From NCBI RefSeq assembly GCF_900182705.1, contig NZ_FXTP01000011.1, positions 120,833 to 184,832 on the forward strand: a stretch of DNA of 64,000 nucleotides. The letters run 5' to 3'. The translations under genes and the position numbers were made by a program. The notes under the pieces are model-generated. The model ran no database searches. It was given only the letters and a program-made list of their open reading frames with translations, and was not told where the DNA came from. Shown here piece by piece: positions 25,803 to 34,627 of this stretch. Within the stretch, counting starts at the first letter, position 1. Each line of letters starts with the position of its first letter. This DNA is from Gracilimonas mengyeensis. GTDB lineage: Bacteria; Bacteroidota; Rhodothermia; Balneolales; Balneolaceae.

Positions 25803-26325
25803 ATATGCCGTACATATTTTATTCTTGATACTGGTTGGGATATGCTGGACTCCTGCCGAAGCTCAATTTGTCAACTTACAAATTCGGGTTGAACCTGAGT
25901 TAAGTGCTGAAGTACAGCAAGAACTCGATTTTGGTACGCAAATAACCAATTCGGGGCGCTCACAAATTGGGCTGGGCGATGTAAACATGGGCATCTTTAG
26001 TATTCGGGCTTATTACACGCAAAACGTCTACCTGAATCTTACTTTTCCCGATGCATTGATACACTCGAATCCCGCAATTGATCAGGAGATTCCCATGGAA
26101 TTAAGCATCTCCTACAACAATAGTGGTTTAAACCGCCCTTCCGAATCTACTCCCCTTCCATCCGAAGGCGGACTGGTTGCCATTCATGAGAACACTACAA
26201 ATCTTACTTCTACCAGCGATATCTGGAAGGAAATGTACATTTATGTGTATGGCTACATCGATATCGGCAATATCCCCAATGGGGAATATACGGGCGATAT
26301 TGTGTTGACTGTGGATTACGACTGA
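25795..26325 (+). CDS. Secreted DUF4402-like protein F
   Basis: The 176-residue protein has a signal peptide (AVHILFLILVGICWTPAEAQ at about 5-24, cleaved after AEAQ). The beta-domain begins with QQELDFGTQITNSGRSQIGL, parallel to the LNFGT segment in protein E, and ends NGEYTGDIVLTVDYD. The start overlaps the end of E by 8 bp. It is the last gene of the block that starts at 19170. D, E and F look like tandem paralogues that have diverged strongly. Confidence 0.6.
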   Translation: MIKYAVHILFLILVGICWTPAEAQFVNLQIRVEPELSAEVQQELDFGTQITNSGRSQIGLGDVNMGIFSIRAYYTQNVYLNLTFPDALIHSNPAIDQEIPMELSISYNNSGLNRPSESTPLPSEGGLVAIHENTTNLTSTSDIWKEMYIYVYGYIDIGNIPNGEYTGDIVLTVDYD

Positions 26326-26378
26326 TCTTGCTTAGTTTGTGACTCAAGTATTTCCGTCATACAACAACCTATCATTTC

Positions 26379-26465
26379 GTCATCCAGAGCCTACCGGCGA
26401 AGGATCTTGATTTTTGCAGAGCATCCGCACATAATTCCTAAGCTAACGTCAGTTCGAGATGAGAA
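26379..26465. repeat. R2 dispersed repeat (fragment)
   Basis: GTCATCCAGAGCCTAC followed by GCGAAGGATCTTG is the left end of a dispersed repeat also seen at 28376-28560, 43535-43740 and, inverted, at 54559-54753. A piece resembling its right end (GGCTAAGGTTCTTC) lies near 26782. The repeat belongs to the widespread GTCATTC-x-GAGC...GAAGGATCT type of bacterial intergenic palindrome. Confidence 0.6.
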
Positions 26466-26474
26466 ATAAATAGC

Positions 26475-26679
26475 TCCGGCCTTCAGGCCGGTGAAAGCGA
26501 ACCTCTTGTATAAAGAACCCGAATTTTGATAGCATAAAAGTCCATACGTTTGTAGAGGGTTGGCAGCACGAATGGTAAAAGGCCGTACAGCCCAAGCTTT
26601 GAAGAATATATCATGTCATTCATCCATTGGGGCAAAGCTTTATTTTTTCTTGTCTTTGTTCACCGGCCTGAAGGCCGGA
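26475..26679. repeat. Inverted repeat pair flanking a 160-bp spacer
   Basis: TCCGGCCTTCAGGCCGGTGAA at 26475-26495 is repeated in inverse orientation at 26659-26679, and each arm is itself palindromic (CCGGCCTTCAGGCCGG). The spacer has no convincing gene. This looks like a pair of REP-type palindromes or a small non-autonomous mobile element. The gap 26326-26955 otherwise holds only repeat fragments and the nuoK terminator. Confidence 0.6.
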
Positions 26680-26891
26680 ACAATTACTATAAAAGTTGAA
26701 ATATTATCTCGAACTCAGGTTAAGCTACTATTTCTAGTGACTCTTATTGCATTAACTTTGGCCAGTTGATAATCTCATTTAAGGCTAAGGTTCTTCAATG
26801 GTAGTTTCAAAATGACCCCATGACATCAGCAGTTAAGAAGTGCTCAGGGTTTTACTGCCCCCCTATGCCATGAGTAAAAAACCAATCAACA

Positions 26892-26925
26892 TAAAAAAGC
26901 CCTTTACGCAAAAGCATAAAGGGCT
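26892..26925 (-). terminator. Intrinsic terminator after nuoK
   Basis: On the minus strand AAGCCCTTTATGCTTTTGCG, then TAAAGGGCTT and a run of six T. The 9-bp stem with T-run is a standard Rho-independent terminator, about 30 bp after the nuoK stop. Confidence 0.85.
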
Positions 26926-26955
26926 TGTCTGTAATTCGTTAAAAGCTGTGAAGTA

Positions 26956-27258
26956 TTACCAGCGCAGCAGATTAATCTTACCTACATCCACCGAGAGGTT
27001 ATTCCGGAAAATGGCAATGATAATAGCCAATCCCACAACCGCTTCAGCGGCAGCTACCGCCAGGGCAAAAAACACCAGGATTTGTCCGTCGATATTGCCA
27101 TGATGGCTTGCAAAAGAAATCAGCGACAGGTTCACCGCGTTCAGCATTAACTCTACGCACATAAAAATCACGATAGCGTTGCGGCGAATCAACACCCCAA
27201 CAATACCGATTGCAAACAAAATAGCACTCAGTGCCAGATACCAGTCAATTCCTACCAT
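26956..27258 (-). CDS. nuoK: NADH-quinone oxidoreductase subunit K
   Basis: The 100-residue membrane protein has three transmembrane helices and the normal NuoK length. The two conserved membrane glutamates of the proton path are visible in [17 protein letters not shown] and in [20 protein letters not shown]. It is part of the membrane arm of respiratory complex I, which couples NADH oxidation to ion translocation. It follows nuoJ by 2 bp. No other nuo gene lies on either side. Confidence 0.95.
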   Translation of the reverse strand: MVGIDWYLALSAILFAIGIVGVLIRRNAIVIFMCVELMLNAVNLSLISFASHHGNIDGQILVFFALAVAAAEAVVGLAIIIAIFRNNLSVDVGKINLLRW

Positions 27259-27260
27259 AA

Positions 27261-27779
27261 TTAAATTTCGTCGGTTCTTTTGATTTTATGTTGCGCTATC
27301 ATCAGGGCGCCTACAACAGCGGCTGTAAGCAGAATGGCTGTCATTTCAAAGGCGAGCAGGTAATCCGTAAACAAAACATCACCAACCGCTTCAACAGTAC
27401 CAATAGCTACCATTTGGTCGGAGATAGCAGGTAGCATATCGGCAACACCTGCCAGGCTGTAAAAAACCTGTCCTACCACGGCTATGGCCAAAACAAACGC
27501 CAGGAAATACTTAAAACGGAATTTATCGAATAACTTTTCTTCGTCATCCACATTCAAGAGCATGATCACGAAAAGAAACAGTACCATGATGGCCCCGGCA
27601 TACACCAAAATTTGTATGATGGCCAAAAACTGCGCATTTAACAGCAGAAAAATGCCGGCAAGTGATACCATATTAAGTACCAGGAAAAGCGCACTGTTTA
27701 CCGTGTTCTTATTGATAACCATGGCAAGGGCCGAACCCAAAGCCAATACCGCTAACATGATGAATAAATATACTGTCAT
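27261..27779 (-). CDS. nuoJ: NADH-quinone oxidoreductase subunit J
   Basis: This is a 172-residue polytopic membrane protein with five predicted helices. It contains the NuoJ-typical first helices ([20 protein letters not shown]) and the motif [20 protein letters not shown], with the Tyr-Ala-Gly segment of the third helix. It is a complex I membrane-arm subunit, in the usual order nuoJ-nuoK. The absence of nuoH/I upstream and nuoL downstream is unusual; the DNA on both sides consists of dispersed repeats. The gene itself looks intact. Confidence 0.93.
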   Translation of the reverse strand: MTVYLFIMLAVLALGSALAMVINKNTVNSALFLVLNMVSLAGIFLLLNAQFLAIIQILVYAGAIMVLFLFVIMLLNVDDEEKLFDKFRFKYFLAFVLAIAVVGQVFYSLAGVADMLPAISDQMVAIGTVEAVGDVLFTDYLLAFEMTAILLTAAVVGALMIAQHKIKRTDEI

Positions 27780-27973
27780 ATCATTCTTTTTGATGAGCGC
27801 TTAAGGTAGCCATATTTGCCACCCTCATCAAGAACCGGACGGGCTATTTTTATGATTTATTAAATTTTCTACCTCTGTTGCATAGGTATTGCTCCATAGA
27901 GGGGCTTTCGTCCTTTCGATTTTTAAAATTCTTATAGATGTTAGAATGAATTAAAAACTAAGCAAATCATCGC

Positions 27974-28375
27974 TGTAGATGTTAGATAACCTGCAGACAC
28001 TTTTAGTCATTATGAAGACCCTGAAAGGGTCAAACATCAATAGCCCCGGGTAAGCTTGTTCAGGGGACCCGCTTGCGGGGAGCAAACAGGCGCAACCCGG
28101 GGTTTCGGAGATAGGAAGAACAAGCTTCGCCCCGGAATGTGAACAGGTTGATGGCGGTGAACGAAGCTTTGGCAACCAATCCCCAATAGGCCAAATATTT
28201 GCCCAACCCTCGACAAACATTCATAACTTAATATCCTAAAAGCCTCGGGTTCTTTATTGCTGACAAGCTACCCAGGGTTGCACCCGCTTAGGCGGTTTTA
28301 CCCTGGGCTATTCATATTTAACCCTTTCAGGGTCTTTCTAGCCAATTTTTGTTACCGAATTATCTAACCTCTACA
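27974..28375. repeat. R1 element, full-length copy
   Basis: This 402-bp element is bounded by TGTAGATGTTAGATAA and TTATCTAACCTCTACA (one mismatch). The interior has paired palindromes: AGCCCCGGGTAAGC/AACCCGGGG, AAGCTTCGCC/CGAAGCTTTGGC and ACCCAGGG/CCCTGGG. It aligns with the copy at 58782-59177 over its whole length. It has no transposase, so it is a MITE-like or structured intergenic repeat. A minus-strand open frame across it is spurious. A copy of repeat R2 begins directly at its right end. Confidence 0.8.
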
Positions 28376-28560
28376 ATTCTGAGGCTACCCGCGAAGGATC
28401 TTGCACTTGCAGCGGTTCAACACTCCACTCCTTAACGAGTTTTTCCAGTGAATCTTAGAGTACAAACTTTGGTCTCTTGGTAATCATTTTCTGGCTAAGG
28501 TTCTTCGGGAGTACCCTCAGAATGACTGCCTCCATTAGTTTTTTCGAAATACTAAAGTTT
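28376..28560. repeat. R2 dispersed repeat
   Basis: It starts ATTCTGAGGCTACCCGCGAA and ends near CCCTCAGAATGACTGCCTCC and TTTTTTCGAAATACTAAAG. The two ends are imperfectly inverted (TCTGAGG...CCTCAGA), giving a large, weak palindrome. It has no coding content. Together with R1 it fills most of the 27780-28825 gap. Confidence 0.65.
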
Positions 28561-28825
28561 AGGTTTTACCCCTCCACAAGGTTCGATTAATAGCCATAAA
28601 CTAGTAGATGTTAATAAAAGAAGCAGTTTGGAGTAAAGAAGAAAGACATTGCCTGTCTCGATTGGTGGTTTAGCTAAATATCGATTATCGTAATTTAGGC
28701 AAACGTCGTTTTACCTCCTTTACCCCGATTCTGCTTACACTCAGTATGTTCTTTTACTTTAAAAAAATGTACCCCAAAAAACCCATTGCTACTTTTTATC
28801 TCTCACTGTCACTCATGAAATCCTA

Positions 28826-29155
28826 CTATCTAATACCACATCGTTGGGTTACCAATTGTTTTTTGTTATGAAACTCTCTCAGGGTGATACTTTCTCCCGC
28901 ACATTTGTACTCCAGCATATCTTTCATTTGCTCCGGATTTTTCCGGCACCACACTTCCACCATTAAATCAGAAACAAGATCTAAGCCTTGAGGACGGTTG
29001 GGCGTGGAATACTCCAGCTCTTCGGCATCCACCCACAGTGGCATATTTACAATCAATACCGTGGAAGTTAATTCAGTAACAACCTCCCCGCGCACCAAAT
29101 TGATTTCTTTTTGGGCCGCTTCAGCATTTCCGGTAAACAGCATGTAGGTATTCAT
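28826..29155 (-). CDS. Hypothetical protein of 109 residues
   Basis: This small cytoplasmic protein has no signal peptide or membrane helix. It has a mixed alpha/beta pattern (NTYMLFTGNAEAAQKEINLV, then VSDLMVEVWCRKNPEQMKDM) and two cysteines. I do not recognise a family. The regular amphipathic pattern and normal codon usage suggest a real gene. It is transcribed away from the gene at 29467 and towards the repeat-rich region. Confidence 0.5.
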   Translation of the reverse strand: MNTYMLFTGNAEAAQKEINLVRGEVVTELTSTVLIVNMPLWVDAEELEYSTPNRPQGLDLVSDLMVEVWCRKNPEQMKDMLEYKCAGESITLREFHNKKQLVTQRCGIR

Positions 29156-29386
29156 CTTTATTTACAATAAACTTACAGGGTGATTTTTGTTACTGGGATA
29201 TCACCTTAATCCCGAGGAACCGCCCATGAGTTCAACATGGGCGATACAGAAGGACTTTATGGAACCTGTTTTAAGGCCCCATACTTTTTATTTCTCCAAT
29301 CATCGTACTCGTTATTACAACACACCTGAATATAGACCACGGCATTTGCATTCACATCACTATAAAGTATATTTGCCACTACCACT

Positions 29387-29417
29387 TTTGTGGTATATTG
29401 TACTCCCCTTATCTTTG
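29387..29417 (+). promoter_or_regulatory. Bacteroidetes-type sigma-A promoter
   Basis: TTTG-N19-TATCTTTG is an exact match to the Bacteroides consensus TTTG-N19-TANNTTTG. The predicted transcription start is near 29424, about 43 nt before the ATG at 29467. This is the clearest housekeeping promoter in the window and supports the taxonomic placement. The rest of the gap 29156-29466 shows nothing else. Confidence 0.75.
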
Positions 29418-29466
29418 ATTACGTTGGCTAAGGGATTAATATCCTTAACTTTAAACTATCTATCTT

Positions 29467-29841
29467 ATGTCAAGTAACAGTATAGACTACTCCGTTACCC
29501 CGCTAAAACCATACATTCGATTAACCAATAGCGGCAATGATTATACCCTTTGGGTGATGGTACCCCTGCCCCTTGGATACTATTTGAAAAGCGATGACAA
29601 CCCGCAAATTATAGACGATCCGCAAAACGATACGGTAAACGTCAATATTTACGTGGAAGGCCCCCAGGAAGCCCCGACTGATGAATGGTATGCGGCCCCT
29701 CTGAAAATAGCCTTGCCCAGCCCGGATGAAGCGCCTATTAAAATTTCTGGAGAGACCCCCATTATTGTGAAGGTTTATTTGGATGATCCTGAGTTCGAGG
29801 GCGAATCAAAGACCAAGTACAACGAGTCGGACGGTGGCTAA
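29467..29841 (+). CDS. Hypothetical beta-rich protein of 124 residues
   Basis: The 124-residue acidic protein has no signal peptide or membrane helix. It has alternating hydrophobic strands (YIRLTNSGNDYTLWVMVPLP), a Pro/Asp-rich middle and the segment TPIIVKVYLDDPEFEG. No family is recognised. It sits behind a consensus promoter (29387-29417) and ends 29 bp before the start chosen for the histidine kinase, so it is probably the first cistron of that operon. A ligand or accessory role for the kinase is possible but not shown. Confidence 0.55.
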   Translation: MSSNSIDYSVTPLKPYIRLTNSGNDYTLWVMVPLPLGYYLKSDDNPQIIDDPQNDTVNVNIYVEGPQEAPTDEWYAAPLKIALPSPDEAPIKISGETPIIVKVYLDDPEFEGESKTKYNESDGG

Positions 29842-29869
29842 AAATTTTGTTTACTTAAGTTTTACAGAA

Positions 29870-32236
29870 ATGAAAGCTTCTACCCTCTGTTTTTTCCTTT
29901 GCTTAGCCATTGCTTTAACATGTCATGCAAAATCATATCAACAAGCAGACAGCCTGAGCTATATCTATGCGGATAAAGCAGAGGAATTTTATCCGCTTGA
30001 ACTCGACTCCAGTCGCTATTACGCTGAAAGGGTGTTGGAGCGCCTACATCTTCAGGAAAAACCTTCTTCCTTAGAAGAAGAAATGCTAATCTTACTCGGA
30101 AGAATACATAACCAACTTGGAGAGCTCGATAAATCAGAGACCTATTACACTGAAGGGCAAGATTTAAGCCGCAACAAAGGCAACTTCAATGTGATAGCAT
30201 CTGCAAATTACCAATTGGGTTTACTATCTAGGAAAAGAAACCATTATGATCAAGCCTTAAAATATTTCCAGAATAGCCTAAAAACCTGGAAGGATTTAAA
30301 CAATATAAGTGAGCAGGCCAAAGTCTATAATAGCATGGGCATTTTATTCCGCCATTGGGGTAAAACGGATTCATCGCTTAAATATCTAAATTTAAGTATA
30401 GAGAAAAGTAAAGAATCGGGTAACCAAAATACCTTGGCTAATGCATTCCTAAGTCTGGGTAATCTCAAAGCAGAACAGTCTCAATTTGATGAGGCCAAAA
30501 GATATTATGAGCAATATCAGGAAATTCAGAAAGCCCGTAATGATTCGATGGCCCTGGTTTTAGCCACTACAAACTTGGGTAACCTATATTTGGAACAAGG
30601 TATTTACGATCAGGCCCTAAATAAATACTTGGAGAATCTTCGCTTCTTAGAAGCCAACGAAATCACTAATGAATCTTTAGGTCATGTATATAACAATATT
30701 GGCAATGTGTATCGCAGACAGAACAACTTCGAAAGAGCCTTAGAGTATTATGACCAAGCACTTTCCGTATATAATGGTATAAATTCTATCATTGGAAAGG
30801 CCGATGTAATGCGTAATATCGGTGAAGTCTATAATGATTGGGGTAAAAGAGACTCTGCTCTAACCTACCTCGAATTAGCTACCAATGAATATGGTCAACA
30901 AAATCAACTTCAAAAAGCCGGAACCTTATATTTATCCGGTAGAATTTTTTATAGCTCCCGGGATTTTGAAAAAGCGATAAACTACTATTCCGAAGCAGCC
31001 GAAATTTATGAAGACTACAATGATGACCGAAATTTAGCCCTTATCTACAATGGCATTGGCGTGTGCCATTTCTTCCTGGAAAACTACGACACCGCTTACG
31101 AGTACTATCAACGTGCCTACGAGAAAAGCCTGGCTTCTAACTACCTGCAGCTCAAGAAGAACACCCTTTTCAACATGTACGAAATTTACGAGATGCGCGG
31201 GGAGTACGAACAGGCTTTGGAGACTTATCTTCTTTATACCGAGAAAAAAGACAGCCTGATGAATGAGCAACAAACGCGCGACATCATGGAGCTGACCACC
31301 AAGTATGAAACGGAGAAAAAGGATGCAGAAATCAGCTTACTGCAGGCCGAACAGGAACGTAACGAAGCCCTCATTGAAACGCGCACGGCCCAGCGCAGCT
31401 CGCTCTTTTTTGGAGTGATTGCACTCTTGATTTTGCTCATCGCCATTGCCTGGTGGTTCATCTACAAGATCCGCAAAGAGAAAATCATTGCCGCTCAAAA
31501 CCAACAAATCTTCCAACAGGAAATCGATTCGCTCATGGAGCAGCAACAGCTGGAGTCGGTGCAGGCTATGCTGGAAGGACAGGATAAAGAGCGCAAACGC
31601 CTGGCCGCCGAACTGCACGACCGCCTCGGCAGTCTGCTCTCGCTGGTGAAACTGTATTTTAGCTCTATGGATAAGAACATCAAGGAAAGTAAACCGGAGC
31701 TGTACAGGTCTTTCCAGGACGGCAAAGATATCCTGGACGACACCTTCCGCGAAGTCCGTGAGATCATCAAAGAAATGAACGACAGCAAAGTATCCGGCCA
31801 GGGACTGGAAAACGACATCCACGGGCTGCTGCAAAAAATTGACAAGTTTGGCATCAACATCCAAAGCAACATCCAGCTTTCCGGCTCTTACCCCGATTCG
31901 GTGGAACTGAACTTGTACCGTATCATTCAGGAAGCCCTGAGCAACGCCCTCAAATACTCCCGTGCCGACACCATCCACCTCATGGTCAGCGATGTTGGGA
32001 ATGAACTCCACGTAGAAATTAAAGATAACGGTCAGGGCTTTGAGCCTTCATCCGTTAACAGTGGCAACCAAACCGATAAAAGCTACGGCTTGGAAAACAT
32101 GAAGAACCGCGCCAAACTTATCAACGGAAGTTTTAGTTTACAGACCAAGCCGGAACAGGGTGTTAAGATCGCCATCACCGTTCCCAAACAAGAAGCCGAA
32201 GAACCTATTTTGACTACAGAACAGTCCCATGATTAA
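29870..32236 (+). CDS. TPR-domain sensor histidine kinase (NarL-family type)
   Basis: The product from ATG 29870 is 788 residues. The open frame reaches 29 codons further up, but this start gives a proper signal peptide (MKASTLCFFLCLAIALTCHA). Residues 60 to about 455 hold repeated tetratricopeptide units (for example SANYQLGLLSRKRNHYDQAL). A coiled coil and a transmembrane helix follow near 510-530 (FFGVIALLILLIAIAWWFIY). The cytoplasmic HisKA_3 domain has the acceptor His near 582 in RLAAELHDRLGSLLSLVKLY, followed by a HATPase. It overlaps the response regulator gene by 8 bp. By eye, base composition shifts near 31030 from AT-rich to GC-richer. The periplasmic TPR array presumably senses an envelope or protein signal. 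Confidence 0.9.
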   Translation: MKASTLCFFLCLAIALTCHAKSYQQADSLSYIYADKAEEFYPLELDSSRYYAERVLERLHLQEKPSSLEEEMLILLGRIHNQLGELDKSETYYTEGQDLSRNKGNFNVIASANYQLGLLSRKRNHYDQALKYFQNSLKTWKDLNNISEQAKVYNSMGILFRHWGKTDSSLKYLNLSIEKSKESGNQNTLANAFLSLGNLKAEQSQFDEAKRYYEQYQEIQKARNDSMALVLATTNLGNLYLEQGIYDQALNKYLENLRFLEANEITNESLGHVYNNIGNVYRRQNNFERALEYYDQALSVYNGINSIIGKADVMRNIGEVYNDWGKRDSALTYLELATNEYGQQNQLQKAGTLYLSGRIFYSSRDFEKAINYYSEAAEIYEDYNDDRNLALIYNGIGVCHFFLENYDTAYEYYQRAYEKSLASNYLQLKKNTLFNMYEIYEMRGEYEQALETYLLYTEKKDSLMNEQQTRDIMELTTKYETEKKDAEISLLQAEQERNEALIETRTAQRSSLFFGVIALLILLIAIAWWFIYKIRKEKIIAAQNQQIFQQEIDSLMEQQQLESVQAMLEGQDKERKRLAAELHDRLGSLLSLVKLYFSSMDKNIKESKPELYRSFQDGKDILDDTFREVREIIKEMNDSKVSGQGLENDIHGLLQKIDKFGINIQSNIQLSGSYPDSVELNLYRIIQEALSNALKYSRADTIHLMVSDVGNELHVEIKDNGQGFEPSSVNSGNQTDKSYGLENMKNRAKLINGSFSLQTKPEQGVKIAITVPKQEAEEPILTTEQSHD

Positions 32237-32882
32237 CGTTGTACTGGTTGACGATCACAAAGTATTTCTGCAGGGCGTGGAATCGCTGCTTTCTTCCGAC
32301 CCGGAGCTAAATGTACTCAAGAAATTCACCGACGGCACCGACTTTTTCCGGTATATGAAGGAAGGCGAACATCCCGATGTGCTGCTGCTGGATATTGAGA
32401 TGAAAGGCATCAGCGGCGTGGAAGTTGCGGAGAATGTAATTCAGCTATACCCTGAAGTTCACGTGATCATGCTCAGTACCTACTTCAGTGAAGAATTCGT
32501 AGACAAGCTAGTGAATACGGGTATCTCAGGCTACCTGTTGAAAAGCACAGATTTTGAAGACCTTATCAAGGCCATCAAAAACGTGGCAAATGGGAAATTC
32601 AGCTGCAGTCCGGAGATCATGGACATTTTGGTGAAGGGATACAAGTCGGCCGGCAGTGCAGATAAAGGTGACTCGGAGGAAGATGACGGTCCGCTTACCG
32701 AACGGGAGCTGGAAATGCTGCAGCTTATCGCCGATGAATACACCACCAAAGAGATTGCCGAAAAAATCTACATCAGCGAACATACCGTAAAAACCCATCG
32801 CAAAAACCTGATGCAAAAGCTGGATGTAAAAAACACCGCCGGATTGGTTAAAAAGGGATATATCCTCGGGTTGATTGAGTGA
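32229..32882 (+). CDS. LuxR/NarL-family response regulator
   Basis: The 217-residue protein has an N-terminal receiver domain with Asp55 as the phosphorylation site (DVLLLDIEM), acidic residues at positions 8-9 and the conserved Lys in YLLKSTD. A C-terminal helix-turn-helix domain follows: LTERELEMLQLIADEYTTKE, then ISEHTVKTHRKNLMQKL, the canonical LuxR/NarL signature. It is translationally coupled to the upstream kinase (8-bp overlap), its obvious partner. No matching operator is recognised in the window. Confidence 0.95.
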   Translation: MINVVLVDDHKVFLQGVESLLSSDPELNVLKKFTDGTDFFRYMKEGEHPDVLLLDIEMKGISGVEVAENVIQLYPEVHVIMLSTYFSEEFVDKLVNTGISGYLLKSTDFEDLIKAIKNVANGKFSCSPEIMDILVKGYKSAGSADKGDSEEDDGPLTERELEMLQLIADEYTTKEIAEKIYISEHTVKTHRKNLMQKLDVKNTAGLVKKGYILGLIE

Positions 32883-33735
32883 TTGGTGTGCGGTGTGCGG
32901 TGTGCGGTGACATGTAAAGTCTATTCGAACCAATCAAACAGCTTTTCTTTTTTGAACAGTGATTTAGGGGGTTAATGAGAACTTTGAGCTCTTAAAAAAC
33001 CACTCGCTCCAATCGCTCCGCGTTGGAGCGAAAACGTAGGTCGGGCAGTTTGCCCGACTAGTGGCTGCATCAAAACAGAACAAGGATTATGTGGATGATT
33101 ATGGATGTGTATGGGATTTCGTTTGTGAGTACGTGTCCAATTTTCGAAAAACACCTGTTCTCTCCATACATCGGGGCGAAAATTCCACTTTTTCCTGGGT
33201 GTTCTTTTTACCGATATGTAGTCCCTACGGGACAAGTTTTGATACTACCTTTTTGTTTTGAACCTGGATTAATGGGATTGATCAGATTGACACGGATTAT
33301 TCTTTCGGATCCTATTCAAAGCATATTCCCCAATTTTCGGTAACCATCTATTCCCTCCACCCATCGGGGCGAAAATTTACCCTCTAATTCCTTTTTTATC
33401 CACCCACCAATCGTTCCTATGGAACGTGTTTATGATCCGTAGGATCATTTGGTGGGTAGCCCCGGACAAGCCAAGCGAGGCGGGCTCATTCCGTGCGTAA
33501 CAGATAGAACAGAGGGAAACAAGTCCCGTTAGGGACGGCCGAATATAGCCACGGATTTTAATCCGGGAAAAGAAAGCAACCTCCGCCCCTTTGTTGTACA
33601 TGTGATGCTGGTTATTCAGAGGTTGGGTATTTTGCTAGCTAAAGAACTGTGATAGCTGTGATATTTATGATGTTCTGTGATAAGAAATAGCATCACAATG
33701 CTTCAAACCCTTCACATGATGTCAGTTCAAAATTA
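32883..33735. repeat. Repeat-rich intergenic region
   Basis: No gene is supported in this 850-bp gap. It holds a GTGTGCG triplication (about 32885-32910), the hairpin GTCGGGCAGTTTGCCCGAC near 33040, and two copies of CATCGGGGCGAAAATT (about 33170 and 33363). It also holds short palindromes such as CGTTCCTATGGAACG, GATCCGTAGGATC and GTCCCGTTAGGGAC, and one copy of the R7 repeat (33257-33297). These look like decayed fragments of several repeat families. Open frames here are not credible as genes. Confidence 0.6.
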
Positions 33736-34542
33736 TCACACCAAAAAATACACCAGGCCGGCACCGCCGACGATCCAGCAATAATAGGCAAAGTAGTGAA
33801 ATCCTTTTTTCTTGAGGATTATGATGAGGTATTTAAGCGCATAGTAACCGGATATAAAAGCAGCCAGGAAACCTACCACGAGATTTATTAACTCGGCATC
33901 GGATACACCGAGTTCAATCAAATCTTTAACCTCCAGCAGCATAGCACCGGCAATGACTGGAATCAGCATAAGGAAAGAAAAGTTAGCCGCCTCTTCCCTT
34001 TTCACATTCAGCCAAAGAGCCGCTGAGATGGTAGAACCAGAACGACTTATACCGGGAATCATCGCAAAAGACTGGGCTATACCAATCAGGAAACTTTTAG
34101 GGAGATTGACATCCTTAAAGGTATCACCTACAAAACGGGTAGAAAAGAGCAGCAATCCCGTTACCAAAAGCATCACGCATACCAGCATGGGATCGCCAAA
34201 AATAGACTCAACCTGTTCTTCCAGGGTAAAACCAACCAACATGGCAGGGATCATACTCACCAGGATAAAACCAATGGTTTTTACGTTCGGATCTTCTTTA
34301 CCGGCAGAAGGAGATTTCAAGAAATTCAGCCCGGAAACAATTAAATCCCAAATAATTTTACGGTAGTAAATGAGGATACTGCAGAGTGTTCCAAAGTGTA
34401 CTACCACCTCAAAAGTGATGCCTGTTTCTACCTCAACCCCCAGGATTTGCTTCCCTAACACCAGGTGGCCCGAACTGCTGATGGGCAAGAATTCTGTCAA
34501 CCCCTGAATGATCCCTAATAAAAAAGATTGTAAAACGTCCAT
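33736..34542 (-). CDS. uppP: Undecaprenyl-diphosphate phosphatase UppP/BacA
   Basis: The 268-residue polytopic membrane protein has the two family signatures: GLTEFLPISSSGHLVLG near residue 15 with the conserved Glu, and FAMIPGISRSGSTISAALWL near 165 with the catalytic Arg/Ser. It dephosphorylates undecaprenyl diphosphate at the membrane, recycling the lipid carrier for peptidoglycan and polysaccharide synthesis. It can confer bacitracin tolerance. The gene is divergent from the MoxR gene with an 85-bp shared promoter region. The length is normal. Confidence 0.96.
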   Translation of the reverse strand: MDVLQSFLLGIIQGLTEFLPISSSGHLVLGKQILGVEVETGITFEVVVHFGTLCSILIYYRKIIWDLIVSGLNFLKSPSAGKEDPNVKTIGFILVSMIPAMLVGFTLEEQVESIFGDPMLVCVMLLVTGLLLFSTRFVGDTFKDVNLPKSFLIGIAQSFAMIPGISRSGSTISAALWLNVKREEAANFSFLMLIPVIAGAMLLEVKDLIELGVSDAELINLVVGFLAAFISGYYALKYLIIILKKKGFHYFAYYCWIVGGAGLVYFLV

Positions 34543-34627
34543 TTTTCTTATTTTATCGCTTTTTTAAGGCGAGAAAATAATCATATCATCAACGAATACT
34601 AAATTAAAGAATCTAAAGACTTCAGAC

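Noticed and set aside
26560..26769. A 69-codon plus-strand frame
   Set aside because: It crosses one arm of the 26475-26679 inverted repeat and has no ribosome binding site or recognisable domain.
27951..28220. An 89-codon minus-strand frame with PGCACLLP, similar to one at 58790-58993
   Set aside because: The likeness comes from the shared DNA of element R1. Gaps between copies are not multiples of three and there is no protein-like pattern.
29187..29477. A 96-codon frame upstream of 29467
   Set aside because: It spans the consensus promoter at 29387-29417, and its sequence (many His, Tyr and Pro) looks like translated non-coding DNA.
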